Translations under genes and position numbers: made by a program | Notes under the pieces: generated by a model | What the model was told of the DNA's origin: nothing | Databases searched by the model: none | Seen by the model: only the letters and a program-made list of their open reading frames with translations | Origin: Pectinatus haikarae | GTDB lineage: Bacteria > Bacillota > Negativicutes > Selenomonadales > Selenomonadaceae | Reading direction: 5' to 3' (one strand) | Assembly (NCBI RefSeq): GCF_030813505.1 | Contig: NZ_JAUSUE010000030.1 | Length of the DNA stretch: 25,136 nucleotides | Part shown: piece after piece, positions 15,215 through 24,173 of the stretch | How the letters are laid out: each line of letters begins with the position of its first letter | How positions within the stretch are numbered: position 1 is the first letter of the stretch

Positions 15215-15282
15215 ATAAAAACCCCTGACTAAAAAACATACTGTGCAAAAAGACATTGCTGCTGTTTTTATTTAGTCAGGGG
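15215..15282 (-). terminator. Terminator of the minus-strand minD gene, possibly also ending truA
   Basis: CCCCTGACTAAA (15222-15233) pairs exactly with TTTAGTCAGGGG (15271-15282), extended inward by an AAAACA/TGTTTT match with a bulge. On the minus strand the stem is followed by TTTTTATTT, so it best fits minD. On the plus strand no T run follows, but the hairpin may still slow or protect the truA mRNA. Confidence 0.75.
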
Positions 15283-15325
15283 AGATTAATTGATTCTAGT
15301 GTAAAAAGAGAATTGCTTATCTAAA

Positions 15326-16114
15326 TTATTTGAAAAGATTTTTGAGCTTGCCGAGAAATGTAGGTTTGCAGCCAAGATCGGGAAAAGGAACCGTTTCACC
15401 GCAAAGCCGGTGGGTTATGTTTCTGTATGCCTGTGCAGCGAGAGAATTTTTATCTTCGATGACAGGGCGGCCTTTATTGGTGTATTTTATGATCGTTTCT
15501 TCATCAGGTATCTGCCCTATGACGGTTACACCAAGGATATCCTTTATATCTGTTATGTCGAGCATATCGCCGCGGGTTACCATATCAGGACGGATGCGAT
15601 TGATAATGAGCCTGATGTCTGTGAATTCAGCGCGGTTTAATTCACCGACTACTTTATCGGCATCCCGCAGTGCTGCCATTTCCGGCATAGTTACTATTAT
15701 AGCCGAATCAGCGGCTGCGATAGCAGTTTTAAATCCCTGTTCGATACCAGCAGGGCAGTCAATTATAATAAAGTCGAATTGATTGCGCATCTGATCGCAT
15801 ATTTTTATAAGATCATCGCCATTGAGAGCTGATTTATCATATTTTTGCGACGTAGGCAGAAGATATAAGCTCTTGTACTGGGGATGGCGGATAAGAGCCT
15901 TCTCAAAAGGGATTTTTCCTGCTGCTACATCTATGAGAGTATGACAGATGAAGTTTTCAACGCCGAGTATAAGATCAAGGTTTCTGAGGCCTGTATCAGT
16001 GTCTATGAGGGCGACTTTTTTTCCTAAGGAGGCCAGACCAGCACCGAGATTTGCTGCGGTCGTCGTTTTGCCGACTCCTCCTTTACCCGATGTGATAACA
16101 ATGATTTCGCTCAA
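15326..16114 (-). CDS. minD: Septum site-determining ATPase MinD
   Basis: A 262-residue P-loop ATPase that binds the membrane when ATP-loaded and helps place the division site. The deviant Walker A GKGGVGKT is at 10-17, followed by the MinD block IDTDTGLRNLDLILG, IDCPAGIEQG, and a C-terminal amphipathic membrane anchor FLGKLKNLFK. I start it at the TTG at 16114 because a TTGGAGG site lies 8 bases upstream and the protein then begins with the typical SEIIVITSGKGG; an upstream in-frame extension to 16213 has no support. Neither minC nor minE is adjacent: a terminator follows directly and about 590 bases without an intact gene lie upstream. It may be an extra copy or a relocated minD. Confidence 0.9.
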   Translation of the reverse strand: MSEIIVITSGKGGVGKTTTAANLGAGLASLGKKVALIDTDTGLRNLDLILGVENFICHTLIDVAAGKIPFEKALIRHPQYKSLYLLPTSQKYDKSALNGDDLIKICDQMRNQFDFIIIDCPAGIEQGFKTAIAAADSAIIVTMPEMAALRDADKVVGELNRAEFTDIRLIINRIRPDMVTRGDMLDITDIKDILGVTVIGQIPDEETIIKYTNKGRPVIEDKNSLAAQAYRNITHRLCGETVPFPDLGCKPTFLGKLKNLFK

Positions 16115-16222
16115 TTTTTGTTCCTCCAAGCTTATAATATAGCGATTTTTGATAACGCTGGATTTTCCTGGTATAAATGGACATATAATTGCAAAACTTA
16201 TCGCAAAGAACAATCTTCGTTT

Positions 16223-16231
16223 ATTATAGCA
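16223..16231 (-). promoter_or_regulatory. Extended -10 promoter of minD
   Basis: On the minus strand TGCTATAAT (complement of 16223-16231) is a perfect extended -10 element. The -35 position is weak. It lies about 110 bases before the TTG start. Confidence 0.5.
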
Positions 16232-16303
16232 TAAATGCCAGGGCTAAATAAGCTCAGATTATAATTCTTATAGGACAATTTGCCAAGCAGGACGCATTAC
16301 TTA

Positions 16304-16332
16304 TTGAAATTAATTATTGATTATGGTATAAC
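16304..16332 (+). promoter_or_regulatory. Sigma-70 type promoter in the minD/activase intergenic region
   Basis: TTGAAA at 16304-16309 and TATAAC at 16327-16332 with a 17-base spacer. It points toward the activase gene at 16704, giving a leader of about 360 bases, and overlaps the palindrome at 16318-16339. Confidence 0.6.
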
Positions 16333-16339
16333 ATAATCA
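16318..16339. promoter_or_regulatory. 22-base operator-like palindrome on the -10 box
   Basis: TGATTATG (16318-16325) and CATAATCA (16332-16339) are perfect inverted repeats around GTATAA. The palindrome covers the -10 element, an ideal place for a repressor. The AT-rich arms recall metal- or redox-sensing regulators such as Fur, but I cannot assign it. Confidence 0.55.
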
Positions 16340-16453
16340 GAAGAATTATTGTTTTGATAAGAATAAAGATAAGTATATTTTATAATATCACTTATTATTT
16401 TTATGGTTGATTTTTAACAGAATTACCAACAGTTGCCAGTGTGCAAGTGATGA

Positions 16454-16701
16454 TGCACCAATGAAAACTTGTTCGGCCTTATTCCTTCAGAATGCATAGA
16501 ATCTATTGCTGATCTGTCCTTTACAGTAAACAGCATTTATATTATCATATGCATGACTGTATTTATTGTCCGGCTTATGCTGAATGTTTTGTCAGTTGTT
16601 TTGGCTGCAGACGGGCTGTGTGATTTGGGGATAATGGTCTTCCGGTGATCTTTCTCATGGTGGCACCGGGAGCTTTTGTTTATTATATTTTGGGGTGTTA
16701 G
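16454..16701 (+). pseudogene. Probable remnant of a membrane-protein gene, frameshifted
   Basis: No intact ORF lies here, but one frame is open for 64 codons (16454-16645), with a soluble start (GLIPSECIESIADLSF) turning into hydrophobic segments (SIYIIICMTVFIVRLML, NVLSVVLAADGLCDLGIMVF) before a TGA at 16646. The -1 frame continues from 16645 for 18 codons with VIFLMVAPGAFVYYIL and stops at 16699-16701, just before the activase ATG. Joined, the two parts read like the C-terminal part of a small membrane protein. No start codon with a ribosome site is visible. I do not recognise the family. A chance AT-rich ORF is the alternative. Confidence 0.4.
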
Positions 16702-16703
16702 TT

Positions 16704-19700
16704 ATGAATCCTACTTGGAAAATCGGTATTGATATAGGATCTACTACGATTAAAACTGTAGTTTTGGATGAATCGGACAGAACGGTGTTTAAACAGTACA
16801 AAAGACATTTTTCTGAGATTTATAAAGCTTTGAGTGAAGATATTGCTGCACTGAAAGATAAGCTGCATAACCGCAAGTTTTACTGTACATTTACAGGTTC
16901 GGCCGGTATGGGACTGGCCGCGGCTATGAAAGTTACATTTGTTCAGGAGGTTATAGCCTGTACACAGGCTGTGAAAAAATGGATACCGCATACAGATGCC
17001 GCAGTTGAATTAGGCGGTGAAGATGCTAAAATAACATATTTTGGTACAGCGCCCGAACAGCGGATGAATGGGGTCTGTGCGGGCGGCACGGGATCCTTTA
17101 TCGATCATATGGCAGCTCTTCTGCATACTGATGCCAGGGGGCTTGAGAAGCTGGCTGAAAATGGTGGTCAGGTTCATACAATTGCTTCACGCTGCGGTGT
17201 TTTTGCAAAAACTGATGTGCAAGCCCTTATAAATGACGGAGTATCAAGAGAAGACATAGCATTCTCCATCTTTCAGGCTGTAGTAAATCAGACTATCGGC
17301 AATTTGGCGCAGGGCCGGCCTATCGGAGGGAACGTCGCTTTTTTGGGCGGGCCGCTGCATTTTTTGCCTATGCTGCGTGATCGTTTTATAAAAACATTGA
17401 ATCTGTCGGATGAACATATTGTAAACACGCCGGATGGCTGTTATTTTGTGGCCATGGGAGCAGCTCTTTCTGAAAATGCATCTGTTCTTGATTATGAAAA
17501 GCTTCTTACGGCTCTTTTTGCGGGAAAAAACGTAAAGGCGGATATAGAAAAAACACCATTTATTTTATTTAAAAACGAAGAGGAATATGCCGAATTTAAG
17601 AAAAGGCACGATCAGGATGTTGTGAAAAGAGGAAATCTGTGTACATACAAGGGACCCTTGTATGTAGGAATAGATGCAGGATCGACAACGACAAAAGTCG
17701 TTGCTGTAGGAGCTGAAAAGCAACTTCTGTACACTTCTTATGGCAGCAATAAGGGAGTCCCTCTTGACAGTGTCCTAGAGGCCCTGCGCGATTTATACAG
17801 TAAGATAAATGGGGAAACCTATATCAAAAGTGCAGGAACAACGGGATACGGCGAGCATATAGTAAAAGCGGCCGTGCATGCTGATTTTGGCGAAGTTGAA
17901 ACTTTTGCCCATTTAAGAGCAGCCAGGGAATTTTGTCCGAAAGTCAGCTGCGTACTCGACATCGGCGGGCAGGATATGAAGTGCTTTTTTGTGAAGGATG
18001 GACATATAGCTCAAATCATTCTGAATGAGGCTTGTTCTGCCGGGTGCGGCTCCTTTATTGAAAATTTTGCACAGGGACTTTCTATGACAGCCGCTGAATT
18101 TGCCGATAAAGGTATTGCCGCGGAGCATCCTGTGGATCTTGGTACACGGTGTACCGTATTTATGAACTCCCGTGTGAAACAGGCGCAAAAAGAAGGTGCG
18201 GCTGTTGCCGATATTTCTGCGGGAATAGCGTTGTCTGTCATAAAAAATGCGTTGTTCAAGGTTATACAGATAAAGGATACTGAGGAGCTTGGCGATGCAA
18301 TAGTAGTTCAGGGCGGTACGTTCTATAATGACGCTGTTTTGCGGTCAATGGAGATTTTGCTTGATAAAAAAGTTATTCGTCCGGATATTTCAGGCCTTAT
18401 GGGTGCATATGGCATGGCACTGCTGTCGATGGAAAGAAAACAGGAAAAATCTGCATTGCTGTCTGCCGGTGCATTGGTCGGTTTTAAGGCAGAACAGACT
18501 TCATATCGCTGTAAGAAATGCGGAAATAATTGTCTTATAACCATGCAGAAATTTCCGGATGGAGGAAGATACTTCATCGGCAATCGCTGTGAAAGAGGAA
18601 TCGGCGGCGTGAAAAAAACAATGCAGGATTTCCCTAATATTTATAAATACAAATATGATCGGCTTTTCTCTTACTACAAACCACAGTTAAATGCACCAAA
18701 GGGGAAAATAGGCTTGCCGCGCAGCCTTAATATGTATGAGGATTATCCGTTTTGGTTTACCTTTTTTACGGAATTGGGGTATGAGGTAGTTCTCTCCGGC
18801 AAATCTTCAGCGCAGCTTTATTACAAGGGTATGTCAACGGTACCGTCGGATTCACTGTGCTATCCGGCGAAATTGGTGCACGGACATATAGTGGATTTGA
18901 TAGAAAAAGGGATAAAAACAATTTTTTATCCATGTATCCCGTCTAATATAAAAGATGAACTTGACAATGGAGACAGCAATTATAATTGTCCTGTTGTGGC
19001 ATCATACGCGGAAAATATTCGTGCAAATATGGATATACTGCAAAAGAAAAATATAAATTTTCTGCAGCCGTTTTTACCGATAAATGACAAAAAAAGAATG
19101 TATATACGGCTTACAGAGGAATTAAAATCACTTTGCTGCGGAAAAAAGGATATACGCAGGGCATTGGAAAATGCTTATGCTGAACTTGAACATTATAAAA
19201 GAGATGTTCAGGACTATGGCAAGGTCATAATGGAGCAGATCAGGGAAAAACATATGAAGGCGGTTGTTCTTTGCGGCCGACCTTATCACATAGATCCGGA
19301 AATAAATCATGGTATTCCTGAGATGATTCAAAATTATGGTATAGCGGTTTTATCCGAAGATGCGCTCGCTCATTTGCCGATAGAAGATGAAAAGCTCAGC
19401 ATTGTCAATCAATGGGTCTACCATGCACGCTTGTATCGGGCGGCGCAGTATGTTGCGGAACATCCTGAACTTACTCTGATTCAATTCAGTTCCTTCGGTT
19501 GCGGATTGGATGCGATAACTACAGGGCAGGTAAAAGAAATTTTGGAGCGCAGTAATTGTGTATACACAATGATAAAGCTTGATGAAGTAAGCAATCTTGG
19601 CTCAGCCAGAATAAGACTGCGTTCTCTTATGGCTGCATGGAAATACGGAATGAGAGAAGGCGGCAGAACGCCGCTTCCGGTTAAAGAAAGAGCTTATTTC

Positions 19701-20930
19701 AGGCAGGAATGCCAGACAGAGCATACTATTCTCGCACCTCAAATGTCTCCATTGCATTTTGAGCTTATAGAAGCTGCCGTAAAGAAACATGGCTATCGCA
19801 TTGTTATACCAGAAATGCCGAATCAAGCAGCTGTCGATGAGGGTCTGCGTTATGTGAATAATGATATGTGTTATCCGGCTATCATAGTCATTGGGCAGCT
19901 CCTTTATGCGTTAAAATCGGGCAAGTATGATGTGAATAAGACTTCTATTATGCTTTTTCAGACATGCGGTGCCTGTCGTGCTACTAACTATTTGAATCTT
20001 ATGCGCAAAGCCTTGCATGATGCCGGTATGCCGCAGGTTCCTGTTTTTGCCTGCTGGGGCAGAGAAACAGATTCGTTTAAAATGACTACGGGCCTTTTTA
20101 TAGATGTACTGAAAGCAACCATTTATGCCGACCTGCTGCAGCGTGTGCGTCATCGCACATTGCCGTATGAAAAAGAAACGGGCAGTGTCAATGAACTTTT
20201 TACGACATCTATGGATCTGTGCAAGAAGGATCTTAGTGATACAAACGAGCGATACAGTAAATTTGCCGGCAATATAAAGAAAATAGTTGCCAAATTTGAT
20301 ACACTGCCGCTTATTGAAGGATTGGAAAAACCACGTATCGGTATAGTAGGCGAGATACTGGCAAAGTACCATCCCACTGCAAATAATCATTTGGAGGATA
20401 TATTGTACAGTGAAGGAGCAGAAGTGGTCATGCCTGATCTGATGGACTTTTTTATGTACATGGCATACGATGACGTAGTTTCCTATAAAATATTGTCAGG
20501 CAAATGGATTGATAAATTTAAATCTGAAACAGCGATAAAATTGATGGAATTTTATCGCCGGCCTATGCATAAAGCATTGGAAGCCAGCAGCAGATTCACA
20601 GCTCCGTATACAATAAGGCAGATAGCAAAACTGACTGAAGGGCATGTATCTCTCGGCAATATGGCCGGAGAGGGCTGGTTTTTGACAGGCGAGATGTTGA
20701 AACTTCTCGCAGAAAATGTAAAAAATATCATTTGCCTGCAGCCGTTTGGCTGCCTGCCAAACCATATAACAGGAAAAGGTATGATTCGAGAACTGCTTCG
20801 TTCATATACTGATGCCAATATAGTGGCTATTGACTGCGATGCTGGGGTGAGTGAAGTAAATCAACTTAACCGTATAAAACTAATGCTGTCCGTGGCCAAA
20901 GAGCATTTAAAAAAAGATGTTATTGCGTGA
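16704..20930 (+). CDS. Fused 2-hydroxyacyl-CoA dehydratase activase / ATP-dependent reductase-like protein
   Basis: A 1408-residue cytoplasmic protein of the BadF/BadG/HgdC activase superfamily. A first ASKHA ATPase module (about 1-290) starts with GIDIGSTT and has Cys125 in VCAGGTGS and Cys164 in SRCGVF, the pair that in HgdC holds a [4Fe-4S] cluster at the dimer interface. A second module (about 320-590) repeats this with GIDAGSTT at 322, Cys444/Cys448 and Cys483. A linker holds a four-cysteine site (C603, C606, C610, C629). The rest (about 660-1408) matches the DUF2229 and HgdB-like reductase regions. Proteins of this group use ATP to push low-potential electrons onto a substrate; the substrate of this fused form is unknown to me. 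The ATG at 16704 has a GGGGTG site 6 bases upstream. Single-gene unit ended by a terminator. Confidence 0.88.
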   Translation: MNPTWKIGIDIGSTTIKTVVLDESDRTVFKQYKRHFSEIYKALSEDIAALKDKLHNRKFYCTFTGSAGMGLAAAMKVTFVQEVIACTQAVKKWIPHTDAAVELGGEDAKITYFGTAPEQRMNGVCAGGTGSFIDHMAALLHTDARGLEKLAENGGQVHTIASRCGVFAKTDVQALINDGVSREDIAFSIFQAVVNQTIGNLAQGRPIGGNVAFLGGPLHFLPMLRDRFIKTLNLSDEHIVNTPDGCYFVAMGAALSENASVLDYEKLLTALFAGKNVKADIEKTPFILFKNEEEYAEFKKRHDQDVVKRGNLCTYKGPLYVGIDAGSTTTKVVAVGAEKQLLYTSYGSNKGVPLDSVLEALRDLYSKINGETYIKSAGTTGYGEHIVKAAVHADFGEVETFAHLRAAREFCPKVSCVLDIGGQDMKCFFVKDGHIAQIILNEACSAGCGSFIENFAQGLSMTAAEFADKGIAAEHPVDLGTRCTVFMNSRVKQAQKEGAAVADISAGIALSVIKNALFKVIQIKDTEELGDAIVVQGGTFYNDAVLRSMEILLDKKVIRPDISGLMGAYGMALLSMERKQEKSALLSAGALVGFKAEQTSYRCKKCGNNCLITMQKFPDGGRYFIGNRCERGIGGVKKTMQDFPNIYKYKYDRLFSYYKPQLNAPKGKIGLPRSLNMYEDYPFWFTFFTELGYEVVLSGKSSAQLYYKGMSTVPSDSLCYPAKLVHGHIVDLIEKGIKTIFYPCIPSNIKDELDNGDSNYNCPVVASYAENIRANMDILQKKNINFLQPFLPINDKKRMYIRLTEELKSLCCGKKDIRRALENAYAELEHYKRDVQDYGKVIMEQIREKHMKAVVLCGRPYHIDPEINHGIPEMIQNYGIAVLSEDALAHLPIEDEKLSIVNQWVYHARLYRAAQYVAEHPELTLIQFSSFGCGLDAITTGQVKEILERSNCVYTMIKLDEVSNLGSARIRLRSLMAAWKYGMREGGRTPLPVKERAYFRQECQTEHTILAPQMSPLHFELIEAAVKKHGYRIVIPEMPNQAAVDEGLRYVNNDMCYPAIIVIGQLLYALKSGKYDVNKTSIMLFQTCGACRATNYLNLMRKALHDAGMPQVPVFACWGRETDSFKMTTGLFIDVLKATIYADLLQRVRHRTLPYEKETGSVNELFTTSMDLCKKDLSDTNERYSKFAGNIKKIVAKFDTLPLIEGLEKPRIGIVGEILAKYHPTANNHLEDILYSEGAEVVMPDLMDFFMYMAYDDVVSYKILSGKWIDKFKSETAIKLMEFYRRPMHKALEASSRFTAPYTIRQIAKLTEGHVSLGNMAGEGWFLTGEMLKLLAENVKNIICLQPFGCLPNHITGKGMIRELLRSYTDANIVAIDCDAGVSEVNQLNRIKLMLSVAKEHLKKDVIA

Positions 20931-20940
20931 ACAACTATGT

Positions 20941-20976
20941 ATACCGTGTCATTTTTTTACTGACACGGTATTTTTA
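20941..20976 (+). terminator. Rho-independent terminator after the activase-like gene
   Basis: ATACCGTGTCA (20941-20951) and TGACACGGTAT (20961-20971) are perfect inverted repeats with a 9-base loop and a T tail. Confidence 0.93.
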
Positions 20977-21058
20977 TATATTGATTATCGGAGAAATTTA
21001 CTGCTGCGGCAGGAATTGATATGGGTAAAACAATAATATTATTGCTATGGACTGCTAC

Positions 21059-21086
21059 TTGACATTTATCGGCCATGCTGTAAAAT
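21059..21086 (+). promoter_or_regulatory. Sigma-70 type promoter of the phoH-ybeY-era-recO operon
   Basis: A perfect TTGACA at 21059-21064 and TAAAAT at 21081-21086 with a 16-base spacer, about 40 bases before the first gene. The stretch 20977-21058 holds nothing else I can identify. Confidence 0.72.
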
Positions 21087-21128
21087 TTAATTGATAAACT
21101 ATCATGATGACGGGAGGATTATTGATAT

Positions 21129-22145
21129 TTGCAAGGATTTGATGAAAGAAAAATAATTTTTCAGGACAGACAGGAAACCATTGCATTATTAGGAGAACAC
21201 GATGAATATTTTCGTTTCCTGAATGATAGTTTTTCGTGTAAGATGGCAGGCCGGGGAACGGAACTGACTATAAACGGAGAGCAATCGGAAGTTGAGGCTG
21301 CTGTAAAGGTTTTTGAAGAATTACTGGGTTTATATCGGCAGGGAACAAAAATAACTATTCACGAGGTACGATATGCGGTAAAGCTGATAAAAAGCGGACA
21401 GGAAGAAAATCTGCATGACCTGTTCAATGATACACTGTTTGTTTCAGCGCGGGGCAATACGATCAGGCCTAAGACTCTTGGACAGAAAATATATCTTGAT
21501 ACAATCCGCAAAAATTCTGTAACCTTTGGAATAGGTCCGGCCGGCACGGGAAAAACATATCTGGCCGTTGTGATGGCTGTTATGGCACTGAGAAACCACG
21601 AAGTAGACCGCATTATTTTAACAAGGCCGGCGGTGGAAGCCGGAGAGCGTCTGGGCTATCTCCCCGGTGATCTGCAGGAAAAAGTTGATCCGTATTTGAG
21701 GCCTTTATATGATGCACTTCAGGATGTGCTGGGGGCTGAGACATATAAAAAATTGATGGAAAAAAACATAATAGAAACAGCCCCGCTTGCTTATATGCGC
21801 GGCAGAACACTGGAACGGGCGTTTGCCATATTGGATGAAGCGCAGAATACAACGGGCCGGCAGATGAAAATGTTTTTAACGCGCTTGGGCTTTGGTTCGA
21901 AAATGGTCATCAACGGTGATCTGAGTCAGATAGATTTACCGCGGGGAATTGTATCGGGGCTTACTGAAGCAGTGCATATATTATCAGATGTCAAGGGTAT
22001 AGATTGTGTGCGCTTTGCTGACACCGATGTCATAAGGCACGATGTGGTAGCTCGTATAATCAAAGCATATGATGTATATGAAACATCTGAATTAATAGGA
22101 AAAAGAAATAATAAGATGGAGAATGGATATGCAAACCATAATTGA
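21129..22145 (+). CDS. PhoH-like ATPase
   Basis: A 338-residue protein with a P-loop helicase-like PhoH domain. Walker A is GPAGTGKT at 136-143 and Walker B is LDEAQNT at about 235-241, followed by the RGRTLERAF and NGDLSQIDLPRG family blocks. An N-terminal KH-like region occupies the first 110 residues. The cellular role of PhoH is not settled; the constant link with ybeY points to RNA metabolism or ribosome quality control. The start is the TTG at 21129, the first start after an in-frame stop at 21123, with GGGAGG 11 bases upstream. It overlaps ybeY by 17 bases. The common annotation as a phosphate-starvation gene should not be read as a function here. Confidence 0.92.
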   Translation: MQGFDERKIIFQDRQETIALLGEHDEYFRFLNDSFSCKMAGRGTELTINGEQSEVEAAVKVFEELLGLYRQGTKITIHEVRYAVKLIKSGQEENLHDLFNDTLFVSARGNTIRPKTLGQKIYLDTIRKNSVTFGIGPAGTGKTYLAVVMAVMALRNHEVDRIILTRPAVEAGERLGYLPGDLQEKVDPYLRPLYDALQDVLGAETYKKLMEKNIIETAPLAYMRGRTLERAFAILDEAQNTTGRQMKMFLTRLGFGSKMVINGDLSQIDLPRGIVSGLTEAVHILSDVKGIDCVRFADTDVIRHDVVARIIKAYDVYETSELIGKRNNKMENGYANHN

Positions 22146-22590
22146 CAAAAATCCGGATAGCATAGAACTGGATAAGTCTCTTGTTGACATTATAGAGCAG
22201 GTTGCCGCCAAAATGGCAGAGCTTTATGATCTGAAGAACAGTGAAGTAAGTATAACACTGACTGATAATAAGAATATACATGCCCTGAATAAAAAATACC
22301 GCAATATAGATCGGCCTACCGATGTATTGTCATTTGCACTGAACGAAGGGGAAGAACCAAATATTGAAGGTGGCGCACCGGTAAATGTGCTAGGCGATAT
22401 TATTATTTCCGTGGAAAAAACAGCTAAACAGGCCGAAGAATACGGGCACAGCGTAAAAAGAGAAATAGCTTTTTTAACGGTGCACGGAATGTTGCATTTA
22501 CTTGGATATGATCATATAGAAGAAAATGATCGTGTGGAAATGCGCAGGGAAGAAGAGTTTATTATGGAAAAATTGGGAATCTCACGATAA
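22129..22590 (+). CDS. ybeY: Endoribonuclease YbeY (rRNA maturation factor)
   Basis: A 153-residue metal-dependent single-strand endoribonuclease that acts in 16S rRNA 3'-end maturation and 70S ribosome quality control. The zinc motif H-x3-H-x5-H is complete as HGMLHLLGYDH with His119, His123 and His129. The upstream block RPTDVLSFAL is diagnostic. I chose the ATG at 22129 because GGAG at 22118-22121 is 7 bases away; an ATG two codons earlier is only one base from it. It lies inside the operon between phoH and era. Confidence 0.95.
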   Translation: MQTIIDKNPDSIELDKSLVDIIEQVAAKMAELYDLKNSEVSITLTDNKNIHALNKKYRNIDRPTDVLSFALNEGEEPNIEGGAPVNVLGDIIISVEKTAKQAEEYGHSVKREIAFLTVHGMLHLLGYDHIEENDRVEMRREEEFIMEKLGISR

Positions 22591-22618
22591 AAGGGAATCA
22601 CTATTACAAGGGAGTACT

Positions 22619-23548
22619 ATGGAAAAAAAATATAAATCTGGTTTCGCGGCTGTGATCGGACGACCTAATGTCGGGAAATCGACACTGATAAACAGCCTTA
22701 TAGGACAAAAAATAGTTATAATGTCTGATAAACCACAAACGACACGCAATAAAATTCTTTGTGTGCTTACACAGGAAAATATGCAGGTAGTCTTTATTGA
22801 TACACCGGGGATACATAAACCACTTCACAAACTGGGCGAACATATGGTCAAGGCAGCGCAGGAAACGCTGAAAGAGGTGGACGCCATATTATTTGTAGTT
22901 GATGCAAATGAAAAAATCGGCGGCGGTGAACGATATATAATGAAGCAGCTGCAAGCTACCAAAAAACCGGTAATTCTGGTCATCAATAAAATAGATTTGA
23001 TGGAAAAAAGAAAAATTTTACCGGTGATCGCAGGGTATGAAAGCGAATATAAAAATATAGGTGCAGCTGAAAACAATGGCGAAGCCAGATTTTCCGCTGT
23101 GATTCCTATTTCGGCGAAAGAGCAGGATAATCTGCCGGAACTTTTGCATGAAATGGACAGTTATTTGCCGGAAGGACCTCAGTATTTTCCGGAAGACATG
23201 GTAACAGATCAGCCGGAACGTCTTATCATAGCGGAGCTTATAAGAGAAAAAGTTTTACTTTCAACACGTGATGAGGTTCCGCATGCCGTGGCAGTGGACG
23301 TCGATGAAATCGCTACCCGGAAAAATGGAGATGTATATATACGATCTACTATATATGTTGAACGCGAATCACAGAAAAGAATTGTCATTGGGGCAAAAGG
23401 AGCGCTGCTCAAACAGATAGGGGCGGATGCGAGAACTGATATCCAGAAATTACTGGGATCAAAGATATATATTGATCTTTGGGTGAAAGTGAAAAAGGAT
23501 TGGCGTGATAAGGAAAGGGTATTAAAGGAATTTGGCTTTAAGGACTGA
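22619..23548 (+). CDS. era: GTPase Era
   Basis: A 309-residue essential GTPase that binds the 3' end of 16S rRNA during 30S subunit assembly. The GTPase domain has G1 GRPNVGKS (14-21), G3 DTPG, G4 NKID (123-126) and G5 SAK. The switch I region shows PQTTR. The C-terminal KH domain includes IVIGAKGALLKQIG, the GxxG loop that contacts RNA. The length is normal. The ATG at 22619 follows an AAGGGAG site. Many Firmicutes have dgkA and cdd between ybeY and era; here they are missing and only 28 bases separate the two genes. Confidence 0.97.
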   Translation: MEKKYKSGFAAVIGRPNVGKSTLINSLIGQKIVIMSDKPQTTRNKILCVLTQENMQVVFIDTPGIHKPLHKLGEHMVKAAQETLKEVDAILFVVDANEKIGGGERYIMKQLQATKKPVILVINKIDLMEKRKILPVIAGYESEYKNIGAAENNGEARFSAVIPISAKEQDNLPELLHEMDSYLPEGPQYFPEDMVTDQPERLIIAELIREKVLLSTRDEVPHAVAVDVDEIATRKNGDVYIRSTIYVERESQKRIVIGAKGALLKQIGADARTDIQKLLGSKIYIDLWVKVKKDWRDKERVLKEFGFKD

Positions 23549-23564
23549 CGGAGGCGGCTTTGTC

Positions 23565-24173
23565 ATGAAAAGACTAATGAATAAATTATCAAAATGCTTT
23601 ATAAACGGTATTATGATAATAATACCTATTTTTATTACATATCTGGTTATTTCTACAGTATGGCTGATGATCGATGGACTTATAGGGCATTATATTCCTA
23701 TAAAATTTCCGGGAATGGGAATAATCATCGTGCTGATCATTATCACGCTTGTAGGCGGATTGTCTTCAAACTGGATATCAAAACGGTTTATATCATGGGG
23801 CGAGGAATTTATAGGTAGAATACCCGTAGTAAAATTTATCTATGGCAGTGTGAAGAGACTGTCCGATACGATTTTTAAGTCGGGTAACATGTTTGAAAAT
23901 GCAGTATTGGTGCCATATCCTCATCCGGGAGTGCGCTGCCTGGGATTTGTGATGACTCCGGTTTCGGCTGTAATGGCAGATTATCTTGGCGGGGAGGAAT
24001 ACGTGTCTGTATTCATTCCGTGGAGTTTGAATATGACATCGGGGTTCAATGTTTTTGTCCCTAAAAAAGATGTGATATATATAGATATACAAGGTGAAGA
24101 TGCTTTGCAGTATATTATAACTGCAGGGGCAGTTATGCCGGGAAATACCGAAGGCCTGAACGGTGGTAAGTAA
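23565..24173 (+). CDS. DUF502 family membrane protein
   Basis: A 202-residue protein with two N-terminal membrane helices (about residues 12-34 and 48-68) separated by a short loop, then a soluble domain with IGRIPVVKFIYGSVKRL and VPYPHPGVRCLGFVM, which mark the DUF502 family. The function of the family in bacteria is unknown to me. The ATG at 23565 follows a GGAGG at 23550-23554. Its stop overlaps the recO start (TAATG). Its place between era and recO suggests co-expression with ribosome and repair genes but does not prove a shared role. Confidence 0.88.
   Translation: MKRLMNKLSKCFINGIMIIIPIFITYLVISTVWLMIDGLIGHYIPIKFPGMGIIIVLIIITLVGGLSSNWISKRFISWGEEFIGRIPVVKFIYGSVKRLSDTIFKSGNMFENAVLVPYPHPGVRCLGFVMTPVSAVMADYLGGEEYVSVFIPWSLNMTSGFNVFVPKKDVIYIDIQGEDALQYIITAGAVMPGNTEGLNGGK

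Noticed and set aside
16115..16213. N-terminal extension of MinD
   Set aside because: MinD proteins begin right before the P-loop; the TTG at 16114 has a TTGGAGG site and the extension has none.
19911..20390. 159-codon minus-strand ORF inside the activase-like gene
   Set aside because: Antisense shadow of a conserved coding frame.
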